Shown here: piece by piece, positions 15,682-26,934 of the stretch | Numbering within the stretch: position 1 is the first letter of the stretch | Layout of the letters: the number at the start of each line of letters is the position of its first letter | Assembly: GCF_016741815.1 (NCBI RefSeq) | Contig: NZ_JAERRJ010000003.1 | Coordinates: 124,001 to 188,000 of the forward strand | Reading direction: 5' to 3' | Source: Nocardia acididurans | GTDB taxonomy: Bacteria > Actinomycetota > Actinomycetes > Mycobacteriales > Mycobacteriaceae | DNA: 64,000 nt | Position numbers and translations under genes: made by a program | Notes under the pieces: generated by a model | The model's input: the letters and a program-made list of their open reading frames with translations, nothing else | Database searches by the model: none | Told to the model about the DNA's origin: nothing

Positions 15682-17268
15682 TCAGTGCGCGCCCAGTAGA
15701 TTCACATCCTCCACGAAGTCGATGATGCGTCCGTTCTCCAGCAGGAAGACCCCGAGGGTGATGGGCGCGTTGCCGTACGAGTCGTCCTCATAGGTGAGGG
15801 TGACCAGCCGCTGGAACACCATGAGCTGGCGTTCGTCGAGCTCGTAGGGCACGGCGAGCAGACAGGTGCGGCGCGGCGTCGAAACCCAGAGCCGGGTGCT
15901 GTCGAGGGCGTCATGCGCACCCTGCATGGCGCGCGGGTCGAGCACCTTCTCAGCGGAGAAGTCGTGGCCGGAACAGTTCACGGTGGGGAGGCCATACAGC
16001 TCGTCGGTCTCCCAGGGGTAACGCTGCAAGCCGGACAACCTGGCAATGGCCGCGGGCAGCAGGAAGTCGTTGCCGGGCGCGTCCGGGTCATAGCTCTGCA
16101 TGGCGTAGCCGTCGCCCATGTCGGCGGTCAGCACGATGAGCGGCGCGTTCCCGGAGGCGCTGGGCCAGTGCGGAATCAGGTGGCGGTGCGGCCAATCCGC
16201 GGGCTGGAGCAGCGGATAGGGGTCGAACGGCAGCTGTAGCTCGATCGGTTCGGCATCGCCGGCCGGGGGCTGGGGGGACTGGGGTGCCGCGGCGGACGGC
16301 TCGTAGGAGATATCCACGGCGGCAGTGGTTTCGGGCGGTCCGAACACCGGCTCGAATTCGTAGTAGCGCAGGCTCTTGTCCGAATCCATGACGATCAGGG
16401 TGTAGTCGACCCGCATCCGGCCCTGGGCCAGTGCCTCGGCCAGGTGCGGCCGCTGTTCCAGCACCGCTCGGAAGTCCGGATCGGCATGGATCATGGACCA
16501 GATGTAGGCGGGGTCGCCCTGCTCGACGAGGCCGCCGTCGACCTCCCGTCGCACGAGCGGAATCTCTTCCAGATCATCGAGATTGGGGAACACGTCCACG
16601 ACGAGCAGGGTGTCCGGCCCCTCCAGCCCGATGAAGTCCACGGTCCGGTCGCGCACCGGCCAGGTCATATCGCTACCGGTGAGGATCTCGAGCCCCCGGT
16701 GCTGAAACAGATTGTTGCCGCAGATCATCCGGAGCTGATGTTCTGCCTCGGCACCCTGCCGGCGCGCGTCCAAACCCAGGCGGCTCATCTCCACCGCGTC
16801 GGCGATCTCCTCCGGTCCCGCGGCCCGTATCGCGGCAGCGTCGGCATCGTGGCCCAGCCCACCCGTGGACAGCACCTCGCCGGTGTCGTCGATCCATGCC
16901 CGCGCGATGAACTGGGCCGGCAACCAGACCTCGAACCGGGAGCGCAATTCCCTTGCGACATAATCCCCGACGCGGAGGTACTCCTGGTAGCGGGCGGGCC
17001 AGGGCAGTCGCTGCCTGCGCACCGCGCCCTGGTCCGCCCGGTCCGGGTCGAGCACCCATGTCAGTGCCGCACCGCCCCGCTCGAAGCGCACGACCTCCCG
17101 GTCCCGCAGGGACAGGCAGACGCATCCCTCGACCGGGAGCATGAACAGCTGCAGCGCTAATTCTTCCGAAAACACCTGCCAGGCAGTGCTTTCCACTGCC
17201 AGCCAGCGTTCGTCCGCAGCCTCCGCCGAGCCGGTCAGCCCACGACGCCACAAACTACCCAACCCCAC
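15682..17268 (-). CDS. Hypothetical acidic protein, about 528 aa
   Basis: I do not recognise the family. The GTG at 17268 is preferred because GGAG lies 6 nt upstream; the frame extends to a GTG at 17310. The protein is soluble, acidic and Trp-rich, with no signal peptide or membrane segment. It seems to have two halves joined by a Pro/Ala-rich linker (EPSAAAPQSPQPPAGDAEP). The N-terminal ~110 residues (WQVFSEELALQLFMLP..., then WVLDPDRADQGAVRRQRLPW) look vaguely like the actinobacterial YbjN/TY-chaperone layout, but this is weak. The C-terminus ends with TLGVFLLENGRIIDFVEDVNLLGAH. It is convergent with the monooxygenase (20 bp apart), so it probably lies outside the beta-lactone cluster. Confidence 0.75.
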   Translation of the reverse strand: MGLGSLWRRGLTGSAEAADERWLAVESTAWQVFSEELALQLFMLPVEGCVCLSLRDREVVRFERGGAALTWVLDPDRADQGAVRRQRLPWPARYQEYLRVGDYVARELRSRFEVWLPAQFIARAWIDDTGEVLSTGGLGHDADAAAIRAAGPEEIADAVEMSRLGLDARRQGAEAEHQLRMICGNNLFQHRGLEILTGSDMTWPVRDRTVDFIGLEGPDTLLVVDVFPNLDDLEEIPLVRREVDGGLVEQGDPAYIWSMIHADPDFRAVLEQRPHLAEALAQGRMRVDYTLIVMDSDKSLRYYEFEPVFGPPETTAAVDISYEPSAAAPQSPQPPAGDAEPIELQLPFDPYPLLQPADWPHRHLIPHWPSASGNAPLIVLTADMGDGYAMQSYDPDAPGNDFLLPAAIARLSGLQRYPWETDELYGLPTVNCSGHDFSAEKVLDPRAMQGAHDALDSTRLWVSTPRRTCLLAVPYELDERQLMVFQRLVTLTYEDDSYGNAPITLGVFLLENGRIIDFVEDVNLLGAH

Positions 17269-17334
17269 CGAAACTCCATCCGATCCAGAACAATCGCCGC
17301 AAACTAGCACGGTTGCCTGAGGATTCCCCGTGGA

Positions 17335-17763
17335 TCAGGAGACGAGCCGCACCTTGTCCGCGGACTCGTTCTGGCTGCCGCATTCCTGGTACGGGTTGGG
17401 GTCGCCCTGCCGCTCGCCGCAGACCCAGCGGATGTTGTCGACGGTGACCGCGATATCGCCGTCGGGCTGCTTGGCGCGGTCGGAGGCGTAGGCGGCGGCG
17501 ACAGCGGTTGCGGTGGAACAGAATTCGGAGCCTTTGGCGGTGGCGACGACGACGGCGAGGCCCCAGGGACCGGGACCGCAGTGGACGATCTCGTGGCCCG
17601 CGGCGGGGAACGGTGCGGGGCTCGTCGCTGGGGTCGCTGCCGTGGAGGAGCCGGATTTCGCTGGGGCACTGGTGTTTTCGCTGTCGTCACCACACGCCGC
17701 GAGCGGGAGCAGCAACGCACCGGCAGCGAGCACGGTGAGCGGACCTCGGGTCCACCGCTTCAC
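17335..17763 (-). CDS. Small secreted lipoprotein, unknown function
   Basis: 142 aa. A type II signal peptide is plain: MKRWTR, hydrophobic LTVLAAGALLLPL, then lipobox LAAC at about residue 24. A Ser/Thr/Ala/Pro linker follows, then a ~90-residue domain with four Cys (HCGPG, FCSTA, WVCGER, QECGS) that probably form two disulfides outside the membrane. The pattern resembles many actinobacterial DUF lipoproteins, but I cannot name one. It lies 66 bp from the hypothetical gene downstream and 95 bp from the DUF3145 gene upstream, all on the same strand. Confidence 0.85.
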   Translation of the reverse strand: MKRWTRGPLTVLAAGALLLPLAACGDDSENTSAPAKSGSSTAATPATSPAPFPAAGHEIVHCGPGPWGLAVVVATAKGSEFCSTATAVAAAYASDRAKQPDGDIAVTVDNIRWVCGERQGDPNPYQECGSQNESADKVRLVS

Positions 17764-17858
17764 AGGAGACTCCTTTCGGGAACCACGGAATTCGAGTGGA
17801 TGGGCTGTTCGGATCGGCGGGTTCGCCGCGACGGCGCGACAGGGATCCGGGCCGCGCG

Positions 17859-18392
17859 TCAGCCGACGTCGCGGCGCAGCCAGGTGACCTCCGCGCCCTC
17901 ACCGCCCATGCGGTAGGGCTCGAGCGCGTCGTCCCAGGCCGTGCCGAGCGCACGGTCGATCTCGGCGGCGATGTCGGCGGCGGAGTGACGGCCGTGGGCG
18001 CGGGCCTCGGAGACGATGGTGCGCAGGCGCATCTCGCCGACCATGACATCGCCGTTGGCGCTCATGGCCCCGTTCCACAGGCCGAGGCCGGGGACGAAGC
18101 TGTAGCGTTCGCCGTCCACGCCCTCGCTGGCGTCCTCGGTGACCTCGAAGGCGAGAACCGGCCAATCCCGCAACGCATTGGCTAATCGGCTGCCGGTACC
18201 GACCGGGCCGTACCAATCGGTGGTGGCGCGCAGGCTTCCGGGGGCCGCCGGCTGGGCGGTCCACCGCAGTTTCGCGGGCGCCTTGAGGGTCGAGGTGAGC
18301 GCCCATTCGATGTGCGGGCACAGCGCGGCCGGCGACGAATGGATGTAGACGACACCCGACGTCGCGTCCGCGAACTGACTCGATGCGCGCAC
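17859..18392 (-). CDS. DUF3145 family protein
   Basis: A 177-aa protein. The GTG at 18392 is chosen because a perfect GGAGG lies 8 nt upstream and the product then begins MRASSQFADATSGVVYIHSSP, the characteristic start of DUF3145 proteins as I recall them. Other conserved parts are ALCPHIEWALTSTL, WTAQPAAPGSLRAT and RYSFVPGLGLWNGAMSANGDVMVGEMRLR. The family is restricted to Actinobacteria, cytosolic and of unknown function. The C-terminal segment EIDRALGTAWDDALEPYRMGGEGAEVTWLRRDVG completes the usual length, so the gene is intact. Confidence 0.88.
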   Translation of the reverse strand: MRASSQFADATSGVVYIHSSPAALCPHIEWALTSTLKAPAKLRWTAQPAAPGSLRATTDWYGPVGTGSRLANALRDWPVLAFEVTEDASEGVDGERYSFVPGLGLWNGAMSANGDVMVGEMRLRTIVSEARAHGRHSAADIAAEIDRALGTAWDDALEPYRMGGEGAEVTWLRRDVG

Positions 18393-18511
18393 CACTGACA
18401 CCTCCGGCTCGACGAGGGACGTCTTCCCCAACGACCCCTGACAGCCGACGATGCCCGAGTGTACTGGAGTGCCCGGTGTTACGTGTGTTACTTGCGGGCC
18501 GTGTCGGCGCG

Positions 18512-19324
18512 CTACGCGAACTCGGCGATCACCGCGTCACTGAGCGTCGGCCACGCCGCGCGGGCCCAATCCCCGAAATTTTCGTCCGCCAAACCGAGAC
18601 ACGCCATGCCGACTTCCGGGTCGACCCACAGGAAAGTTCCGGATTGCCCGAAATGCCCATAAGTCCGCGGAGAGTTCGCGCCACCGGTCCAATGCGGCAG
18701 TTTGTGATCGCGGATTTCGAAGCCCAGACCCCAGTCGTTGGGGCGCTGCGAGCCGTATCCCGGAAGTACGCCATTGCGATCCGGGAACTGCACTGTGGAT
18801 GCCTTCGCATACAGCTCAGCGCTCACCAGAGTGGGATTCAGCAATTCTTCGGCGAACCGCAGCAGATCGGCGACCGAGGCACGCGCGGCATGCCCGGCGG
18901 AACCGGACAGCACCGCGGTGCCCATACCCAGCGGCTCGAAAACGGCCTCGTGCAGGTAGCGATCGAAGGCGATCTCGGTGTGCTCGGCCACGAAATCCGC
19001 GAGCACCTCGAAACCGGCGCTCGAGTAGATCCGCTTCTCGCCCGGTTTGGCCAGCACCTCGTGCGAATCGAAGGCCAGACCCGAGGTGTGCGCGAGCAGA
19101 TGCCGCACCGTGGACCCGGGCGGGCCCGCGGGCTGGTCGAGCTCGACCGCGCCCTCCTCGACGGCCACCAGAACCGCGTACGCCACAAGAGGTTTCGTCA
19201 CCGAGGCGAGCCGGAACACCCGGTCCACCTCACCCTCGGTATCGACGGTGCCCTTACCCGCCAGCACCACCCCACCCGCCGCATGAGGGACCGGCCACTG
19301 TCGCATCAGATCCAGCGCTCGCAC
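18512..19324 (-). CDS. Serine hydrolase, beta-lactamase/transpeptidase-like (SxxK)
   Basis: 270 aa from GTG 19324; a TTG at 19363 has no ribosome site. The class C/esterase-VIII motifs are visible: SxxK as SVTK in FRLASVTKPLVAYAV, a Tyr motif YSSAGFEVLADFV and HxG as HFGQSGTFLWVDP. There is no signal peptide, so it is probably cytosolic and more likely an esterase or peptidase than a resistance beta-lactamase. It is 83 bp downstream of an APC permease on the same strand. The substrate is unknown. It is one of several SxxK-type enzymes in the window (see 20970, 33991, 55460). Confidence 0.88.
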   Translation of the reverse strand: MRALDLMRQWPVPHAAGGVVLAGKGTVDTEGEVDRVFRLASVTKPLVAYAVLVAVEEGAVELDQPAGPPGSTVRHLLAHTSGLAFDSHEVLAKPGEKRIYSSAGFEVLADFVAEHTEIAFDRYLHEAVFEPLGMGTAVLSGSAGHAARASVADLLRFAEELLNPTLVSAELYAKASTVQFPDRNGVLPGYGSQRPNDWGLGFEIRDHKLPHWTGGANSPRTYGHFGQSGTFLWVDPEVGMACLGLADENFGDWARAAWPTLSDAVIAEFA

Positions 19325-19407
19325 GCCGTCGAGCCTACGTGGTGGGGTCGCGATGGCGGGCAAGCAGGGAGCGGCGGCGGGTCAGATCCGCGATCTCGCC
19401 GCGAGCA

Positions 19408-20829
19408 TCAGACGGTCTCGCGCTCGGCCACGCGGTTGAGGGCCGAACGGCGACGGCCGTAGCCGAAGTACACGACCAGCCCCACCCCCGACCACAGCGC
19501 GAAGGCCAGCCAGGTGACACCCGGCAGGTGTGCGAGCAGCCAGACGCACAGTCCCACACCGAGAATCGGCACCAGCGGCACCAGGGTGCGGAAGGTGCGC
19601 GGCAGATCCGGCTTGGTGCGGCGCAGCACCAGCACGCCGATATTCACCAGCGCGAAGGAGACCAGGGTGCCGATATTGGTGGCGTTCACCAGTTCTCCGA
19701 GCGGAACGAGCGCGGAGAGCACCGCCACCACGCCGCCGACCACCAGGGTGTTGACGGTCGGCACCCGCTTGCGCCCGACGCGGGACAGCACCGAGGGCAT
19801 GAGCCCGTCGCGGGACATGGAGACCAGGATGCGGGTCTGGCCGTAGAGCACGGTCAGCACCACCGAGGCGATGGCGATCACCGCGCCCGCCGCCAGAATC
19901 GTTGCGGGCCAGCCCCTTCCGGCGACCTGCTCCAGCACCGTCGCCAGCGACGCGCCCGAACTGCTCACATCGTCGACGCCGACGGCCGCCACCGCGGTCA
20001 GCGCCACCAGCACGTACACCAGCGTCACGATGCCGAGCGAGATGATGATGGCGCGCGGCAGATCCCGCTGCGGATTCTTGGCCTCCTCACCGGCGGTCGA
20101 CGCGGCGTCGAAACCGATGAACGAGAAGAACACCATGGACGCCGCCGCACTGACGCCCGCCACGCCCATGGGCGCGAAGGGGTGCAGGTTGTCGGAGTTG
20201 AAGGCGGTGACCGCGACGACCACGAAGAAGATCAGCACCGCGATCTTGATCATGGTGGTGACGGTGGTGACGCGCGCGCTCTCCCGGATCCCGTCCAGCA
20301 GTACCGCGGTCGCGATGAGCACCACGACGGCCGCGGGCAGATTGATGATGCCGCCGTCACTGGGCGCACTGGACAACGCATCCGGAATCCGCCAGCCGAT
20401 GGTCGAGCCGAGGAACTCGTTGAGATACGACCCCCACCCGACCGCGACCGCCGCCACCGAGACGCCGTACTCCAGCAGCAGGCACCACCCGCACACCCAG
20501 GCCACGATCTCGCCCAGGGTGGCATAGGTATAGGAGTAGGCCGATCCGGACACCGGCACGGCCCCGGCCAGTTCGGCATACGACAGCGCCGAGAACAGGG
20601 CGGCCAGCGCCGCCACCGCGAAGGAGACCACGACCGCCGGACCCGCCAGCGGGGCGGCCTCGCCGAGCACCACGAAGATGCCGGTGCCCAGGGTCGCACC
20701 CACCGAGAGGGCGATCAGCGAAATGAGACCCATGCTGCGGCGCAGCGCGGTGTGCTCACCGTCGGAGGTGAGCTGCTCCACCGGTTTGGTTCGCAGCAAT
20801 GATGCGGTAATCGGTTTGAGTCCGGGCAC
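19408..20829 (-). CDS. APC-superfamily amino acid permease (CAT/YfnA-like)
   Basis: 473 aa with about 12 predicted TM helices, starting at GTG 20829. TM1 carries the APC signature LIALSVGATLGTGIFVVLGEAAPLAGPAVVVSF, followed by YAELAGAVPVSGSAYSYTYATLGE and FFSFIGFDAASTAGEEAKNPQRDLPRAI, all typical of cationic amino acid transporter-type APC proteins. A hydrophilic N-terminus (LLRTKPVEQL...ALRRSMGLISL) is also characteristic. It imports or exchanges amino acids across the inner membrane. A 140-bp region separates it from the divergent serine hydrolase at 20970; no clear operator was found there. Confidence 0.93.
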   Translation of the reverse strand: MPGLKPITASLLRTKPVEQLTSDGEHTALRRSMGLISLIALSVGATLGTGIFVVLGEAAPLAGPAVVVSFAVAALAALFSALSYAELAGAVPVSGSAYSYTYATLGEIVAWVCGWCLLLEYGVSVAAVAVGWGSYLNEFLGSTIGWRIPDALSSAPSDGGIINLPAAVVVLIATAVLLDGIRESARVTTVTTMIKIAVLIFFVVVAVTAFNSDNLHPFAPMGVAGVSAAASMVFFSFIGFDAASTAGEEAKNPQRDLPRAIIISLGIVTLVYVLVALTAVAAVGVDDVSSSGASLATVLEQVAGRGWPATILAAGAVIAIASVVLTVLYGQTRILVSMSRDGLMPSVLSRVGRKRVPTVNTLVVGGVVAVLSALVPLGELVNATNIGTLVSFALVNIGVLVLRRTKPDLPRTFRTLVPLVPILGVGLCVWLLAHLPGVTWLAFALWSGVGLVVYFGYGRRRSALNRVAERETV

Positions 20830-20969
20830 GTACTGCGACGCTACCGGGTGAATGGGCCCTCACCGGCAAACGGGTGTCGTGTCCACCGCCGACCTCGAGA
20901 CAACAGCAACGACATGGCATTCGATCGCCCGGGAGGACTGGGCGGTACGGCGTATACGATCGGGCCACC

Positions 20970-22160
20970 ATGAGTGAGCAGGTCACTATCCACGGCGAGG
21001 TGGATGCGGGTTTCGGACCGGTGGCGGATGCCTTCCGCCGCAACTTCCGGCAGCACGGCGAGATCGGGGCGGCCGTGGCCGTCTACGCCGGGGGCGAGCC
21101 GGTGGTGGATCTGTGGGCGGGTCATCGGGATCGCACGCGCACCCGCGCCTGGGAACGCGACACCATGGCGCCGGTCTGGTCGTCCACGAAGGGTATGACC
21201 GCCTTCGTCTTCGCCGAGTTCGTCTCGCGCGGACTGCTGGATTACGAAGCGCCCGTGGCCCGGTACTGGCCGGAGTTCGCGGCCAACGGCAAGGAGTCGA
21301 TCACCGTCCGGCAGCTGCTCGATCATCAGGCCGGACTGGCGGCGCTGGATCGCCCGGTGCGGCTGAAGGATATGGCCGATCTGGACGGGCTCGCGCTGAT
21401 CCTCGCCGAGCAGAAACCACTGTGGCGGCCGGGAACCCGGCACGGGTACCACCCGATCACCGCGGGTCTGTTCCAGGGTGAGCTGATCCGCCGCGTCGAC
21501 CCGGACCACCGCACGCTGGGCCGCGTGTTCGCCGAGGACTTCGCCGCGCCGCTGGGGCTGGACTTCTATATCGGTATGCCGGAAGAGATTTCGATGGACC
21601 GCGTCGCCACCCTGTCGGCGACCGAGGGGCTCGACATCCTGCGCTACGAGCGAGATCTGCCGCTGCGCATCGGCATTCAGCTCTACAGCAAACGCGGCCT
21701 GTCCTTCCAGGCGCTGAACAGCCCGCAGGTGGGCGCTCCCGCGCGCGCCGCGCGGCGGGAATTCGTATCGGTGGAGAGCCCGGCCGCCGGCGGTGTCGGC
21801 ACGGCGCGCTCGCTGGCCCGCGTCTACGGCGCGGCGGCGGCGCAGACCGGCGAGCTTCCCATCGAGCGAGATCTCTTGGACCGCTTGGCTTCCGCGGACA
21901 CCGCCGACGACGTCCCCGCCGAGGACCTGGTGCTGCTCACCCCGAGCCGCTACCACCTCGGCTTCCGCAAGTCGCGTGGCGGCTTCCGCTTCGGGACCGA
22001 CAAGCGCGCCTACGGCACCACCGGGTACGGCGGATCCTTCGGATTCGCCGATCCGGCAACGGGTCTCGGCTTCGGCTATGTCATGAACCGGCTCGGCATG
22101 GCCGTGCTCGACGACGTCCGCTCCCGCAATCTGCGCGACGCGCTGCGCCGCTGCGGCTGA
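20970..22160 (+). CDS. Serine hydrolase / family VIII esterase-like
   Basis: 396 aa from ATG 20970. The SxxK nucleophile region is APVWSSTKGMTAFVFAEF. It is followed by an LLDYEAPVARYWPEFAANGKESITVRQLLDHQAGL block typical of EstB-like beta-lactamase-fold esterases, a Tyr motif in GTRHGYHPITAGLFQGEL (YxxN variant) and a C-terminal GYGGSFGFADPATGLGFGYVMNRLG, the usual end of actinobacterial LpqK/EstB-like proteins. No signal peptide is seen. It is likely a cytosolic esterase; the substrate is not evident. Confidence 0.9.
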   Translation: MSEQVTIHGEVDAGFGPVADAFRRNFRQHGEIGAAVAVYAGGEPVVDLWAGHRDRTRTRAWERDTMAPVWSSTKGMTAFVFAEFVSRGLLDYEAPVARYWPEFAANGKESITVRQLLDHQAGLAALDRPVRLKDMADLDGLALILAEQKPLWRPGTRHGYHPITAGLFQGELIRRVDPDHRTLGRVFAEDFAAPLGLDFYIGMPEEISMDRVATLSATEGLDILRYERDLPLRIGIQLYSKRGLSFQALNSPQVGAPARAARREFVSVESPAAGGVGTARSLARVYGAAAAQTGELPIERDLLDRLASADTADDVPAEDLVLLTPSRYHLGFRKSRGGFRFGTDKRAYGTTGYGGSFGFADPATGLGFGYVMNRLGMAVLDDVRSRNLRDALRRCG

Positions 22161-22185
22161 CCCGCTACCCGAATTCCGCCGGGTT

Positions 22186-22764
22186 TCAGGCGTGCTCGAC
22201 GTCGTGCACGTGATGCACCAGATCGTGCACGAAGTACCGGGCCAGGGTGTCCACGGTGAACTGTGATCCGTTGCTGCGCCGGGCGATCAGGCCGCGCTCG
22301 GCCACCGGCACGGATTCGAAAGCGCGCGCGGCGGATTCGGCGACGGCGACCAGGTCGGCCGCCACGGCGGTGGGCTGCTGCGCCCCGTAGTTCTCCGCCA
22401 CGGCGGTCTCGTCCTGATCCCAGTTGGCGAACATGGGGATGCCGTCGGCCACCGTAACCGAGGGGTCGTAGCCGCCGATCACCGGACCGGGGCGGCCAGA
22501 CGCCGTGCGGGTGATGTCCAGGCGGTGTTCGAAGATGCGGCACACGTCGCGGACGTGCGCGGCGTACTCCAGGGCCGACCAGGTCGAATCATCCGGGCGC
22601 ACAGCGGCGTTCGGCGCGGTGAGGGCGACGCCCAGGCGCCGGGCGCTGCCGCGGACCAGCCCGGGGACCGCCTCGTAGGAGGTGGCCGCCGGGTCGAAAC
22701 CGCATTCGGTGCAGGTGCGCTCGAGCACCCAGGTCCAGTCCTTGGCATCGGGAACGATCGACAT
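22186..22764 (-). CDS. DinB-like (mycothiol-dependent fold) protein
   Basis: 192 aa from ATG 22764 (a TTG 9 nt upstream is less likely). The helical pattern WTWVLERTCTECGFDP, WSALEYAAHVRDVCRIFEHRL and FVHDLVHHVHDVEHA is that of DinB/MDMPI-like four-helix proteins. In these a His near helix 2 (here AAHVRDV) and two His in the last helix (here DLVHHVHDV) bind a metal. In actinobacteria many such proteins are mycothiol-dependent S-transferases or isomerases, but many are uncharacterised. It is convergent with the hydrolase at 22160, 25 bp apart. Confidence 0.75.
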   Translation of the reverse strand: MSIVPDAKDWTWVLERTCTECGFDPAATSYEAVPGLVRGSARRLGVALTAPNAAVRPDDSTWSALEYAAHVRDVCRIFEHRLDITRTASGRPGPVIGGYDPSVTVADGIPMFANWDQDETAVAENYGAQQPTAVAADLVAVAESAARAFESVPVAERGLIARRSNGSQFTVDTLARYFVHDLVHHVHDVEHA

Positions 22765-22842
22765 GACCGTCAACCTATCGTGGCGAAAATTTATCTACCA
22801 CAAATATTCTGCCAATAGCCGCCGAGATCGCGACAGGCCCAC

Positions 22843-23898
22843 TCACTCCATGAGCTGATGCGCCTTCTCGAACAGCTCCAGGGTGATGGCGTGCAGGAAA
22901 TCGCCGACCTGCTTGGGCGCCTTGCCCGCCGCCGCGCGGGCATGCGTGCCCTCCAGCACGATGCCCAGCTTGAAGCAGGCCAGCACCGTGTACCAGGTGA
23001 CATTGCTCAGATCGCGGTCGGAGAACTTGCCGTAGTGCGCGATCATCTCCTCCGGCGTGGGCAGGCCGCCGACCTCGCCGAGCTTGCCGACCAACGCCGC
23101 GCCGACCTTGCCGGGCTCCGGGCGGGTGCAGATCTGCCAGCCCAGGTCCAGCAGCGGGTCGCCGATGGTGGACATCTCCCAGTCGACCATGGCCGCCACT
23201 TCGGGGCCGTCGAAGGAGAACATCATGTTGGCGAGGTGGCAATCACCGTGCAGGATGCCGGGTTTCCACTCGGTGGGGCGATTGCGGTCGAGCCAGTCGC
23301 CGACCTGCCGCACGCCCGGGATCTCCGGGCCGCCGTAGCCCTCGTTCGCGCTGTAGCCCTCGAGCTCCGAGAGCCAGCGCGGGACCTGACGCTCGAGGAA
23401 GCCCTCCGGCTTGCCGTAGTCGGCCAGACCCAGCGCCACATGATCGAGAGAGCCGAGGCGGGCAATGGATTCGACCGCGGACAGGCCCATCTGCCGACGG
23501 ATCTCCGGATCCCCGGCGTGCAGGGCGGGCAGTTCGTTCTGCGGATTGAAACCGGTGATGGGCTCCATCAGATAGAAGGACGCACCGATGAGCGACTCGT
23601 CCGGGCAGGCCGCGATGACCTTGGGGTGCCGCACACCGGTGCCGTCCAGCGCGCCGAGGATGCGGGATTCGCGGCGGATGACATTGTTGCTGGCCGCCCG
23701 CAGATGCTTGGGGCCGCGCCGCAGCACATAGTCGCGACCACCCCGGGTGAAGCGCAGCATGATGTTCTGCGTGCCGCCGCCGAGGGGTTTGACATCGGTG
23801 AATTCACCACCGGTCAAGCCCTGTTCATCCATCCAGTTACCGACGATCGCGAAGTCCACGACCTCGCGGTCCACCTCGAGCGGCTGTGCTACAGACAT
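22843..23898 (-). CDS. APH-fold phosphotransferase (acyl-CoA kinase-like)
   Basis: 351 aa from ATG 23898 (MSVAQPLEVDREV). It has the APH/choline-kinase signature: a Brenner-type HGDCHLANMMF loop and metal-binding DWEMSTIGDPLLDLGW. The N-lobe GGGTQNIMLRFTRGGRDYVLRRGP looks like the ACAD10/ACAD11 N-terminal kinase and the mycobacterial FadE36-type phosphotransferases. Those phosphorylate 4-hydroxyacyl-CoAs before dehydration, which is a plausible role; true aminoglycoside resistance is less likely. It is divergent from the aminodeoxychorismate synthase across 124 bp. Confidence 0.88.
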   Translation of the reverse strand: MSVAQPLEVDREVVDFAIVGNWMDEQGLTGGEFTDVKPLGGGTQNIMLRFTRGGRDYVLRRGPKHLRAASNNVIRRESRILGALDGTGVRHPKVIAACPDESLIGASFYLMEPITGFNPQNELPALHAGDPEIRRQMGLSAVESIARLGSLDHVALGLADYGKPEGFLERQVPRWLSELEGYSANEGYGGPEIPGVRQVGDWLDRNRPTEWKPGILHGDCHLANMMFSFDGPEVAAMVDWEMSTIGDPLLDLGWQICTRPEPGKVGAALVGKLGEVGGLPTPEEMIAHYGKFSDRDLSNVTWYTVLACFKLGIVLEGTHARAAAGKAPKQVGDFLHAITLELFEKAHQLME

Positions 23899-24022
23899 GC
23901 CCCACATTGTGCCGCAGGCCGCAACCCGAACTGAAGGCATATGCCCGCAGTAGTGGCGGTGACCTCGTTCACGCAGGTCGGAGCACGGTGCACGAGACCG
24001 CGTGGCGTAATGTGCGAGCCAA

Positions 24023-26194
<2,172 letters not shown>

Positions 26195-26273
26195 CGACGG
26201 CTGAACTCATCCGAGCCCGACAACACCGCAACCGCTCGACGCGGACCCGCGTGGGGCTTCGGTCCCCGAGCCG

Positions 26274-26795
26274 CTACTTCTTGCGCGGGTCGCGGCGTGA
26301 CTTCGGCTCGGGCGCTTCGGGTTCGGGTGTTTCGCGGCCGCCGGTGAAGCGGCCGAGCAGGCCCGCGCCGGGCAGCCGGTCGAGGCGGGCGAAGACCTGG
26401 TCGGTCAGCGCCATGACCTGTTCGATGCGGGTGAGCATGTTGTCGTAGGCGACGAAGGCGGGTTCGGCCAGCGCGAGGGTGCGGTCGAGGCGGTCGATGG
26501 TGGAGTTGAGGCGTTCCACGGCGGTGGTGAGGTTTTCGATGAGGTCGGGGAGCTGGGCGGCCAGCTGGACCGAGGCCGGCGGGAGGCGGACCGCGGTGTC
26601 GAAGGCGGCGCTGGCGGTGACCTGGGCGGAGTCCAGGGCTTGCCCGGCGGCGCTCTGGGCGGCTTCGACGGCGGCCTGGGCGGCGGCGAGGATGTCGCCG
26701 GCGGTGGGGACGCGGGGCTGGGGTTTGCCGCGCGGCGGTGGCGGGGTGGCGCGCGGCGGCTGCGGGTCGCCGCCGCGGCCCTTGGGGTTGGTCAT
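26274..26795 (-). CDS. Coiled-coil protein with proline-rich N-terminus, unknown
   Basis: 173 aa from ATG 26795 (MTNPKGRGGDPQPP). Layout: a proline/arginine-rich disordered N-terminus (1-40), an Ala/Gln-rich helix (ILAAAQAAVEAAQSAAGQALDSAQ), then a heptad-like stretch (LIENLTTAVERLNSTIDRLDRTLALAEP and NMLTRIEQVMALTDQVFARLD), and a basic tail (EPEAPEPKSRRDPRKK). It looks like a structural or phasin-like coiled coil and has no catalytic motif. It is divergent from the TerD fusion across 139 bp. A homologous protein of unknown function is common in mycolata, as far as I recall. Confidence 0.75.
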   Translation of the reverse strand: MTNPKGRGGDPQPPRATPPPPRGKPQPRVPTAGDILAAAQAAVEAAQSAAGQALDSAQVTASAAFDTAVRLPPASVQLAAQLPDLIENLTTAVERLNSTIDRLDRTLALAEPAFVAYDNMLTRIEQVMALTDQVFARLDRLPGAGLLGRFTGGRETPEPEAPEPKSRRDPRKK

Positions 26796-26934
26796 GATTC
26801 CACTGTGCCGCAGGTTCGGCCGGATGCACAGCACGATGGAGACCGATCGGTTCGCGCGCGCGGGATCGCCGGGTCAGGGGCCCTGTCCTCGGCGAACGCT
26901 GCGTGTCGGAGTCGCGTGGCAATATTCGATCACA

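Noticed and set aside
18799..20802. A 667-codon open frame on the plus strand
   Set aside because: Antisense to the serine hydrolase and APC permease genes; the translation is Arg/His-rich without any motif.
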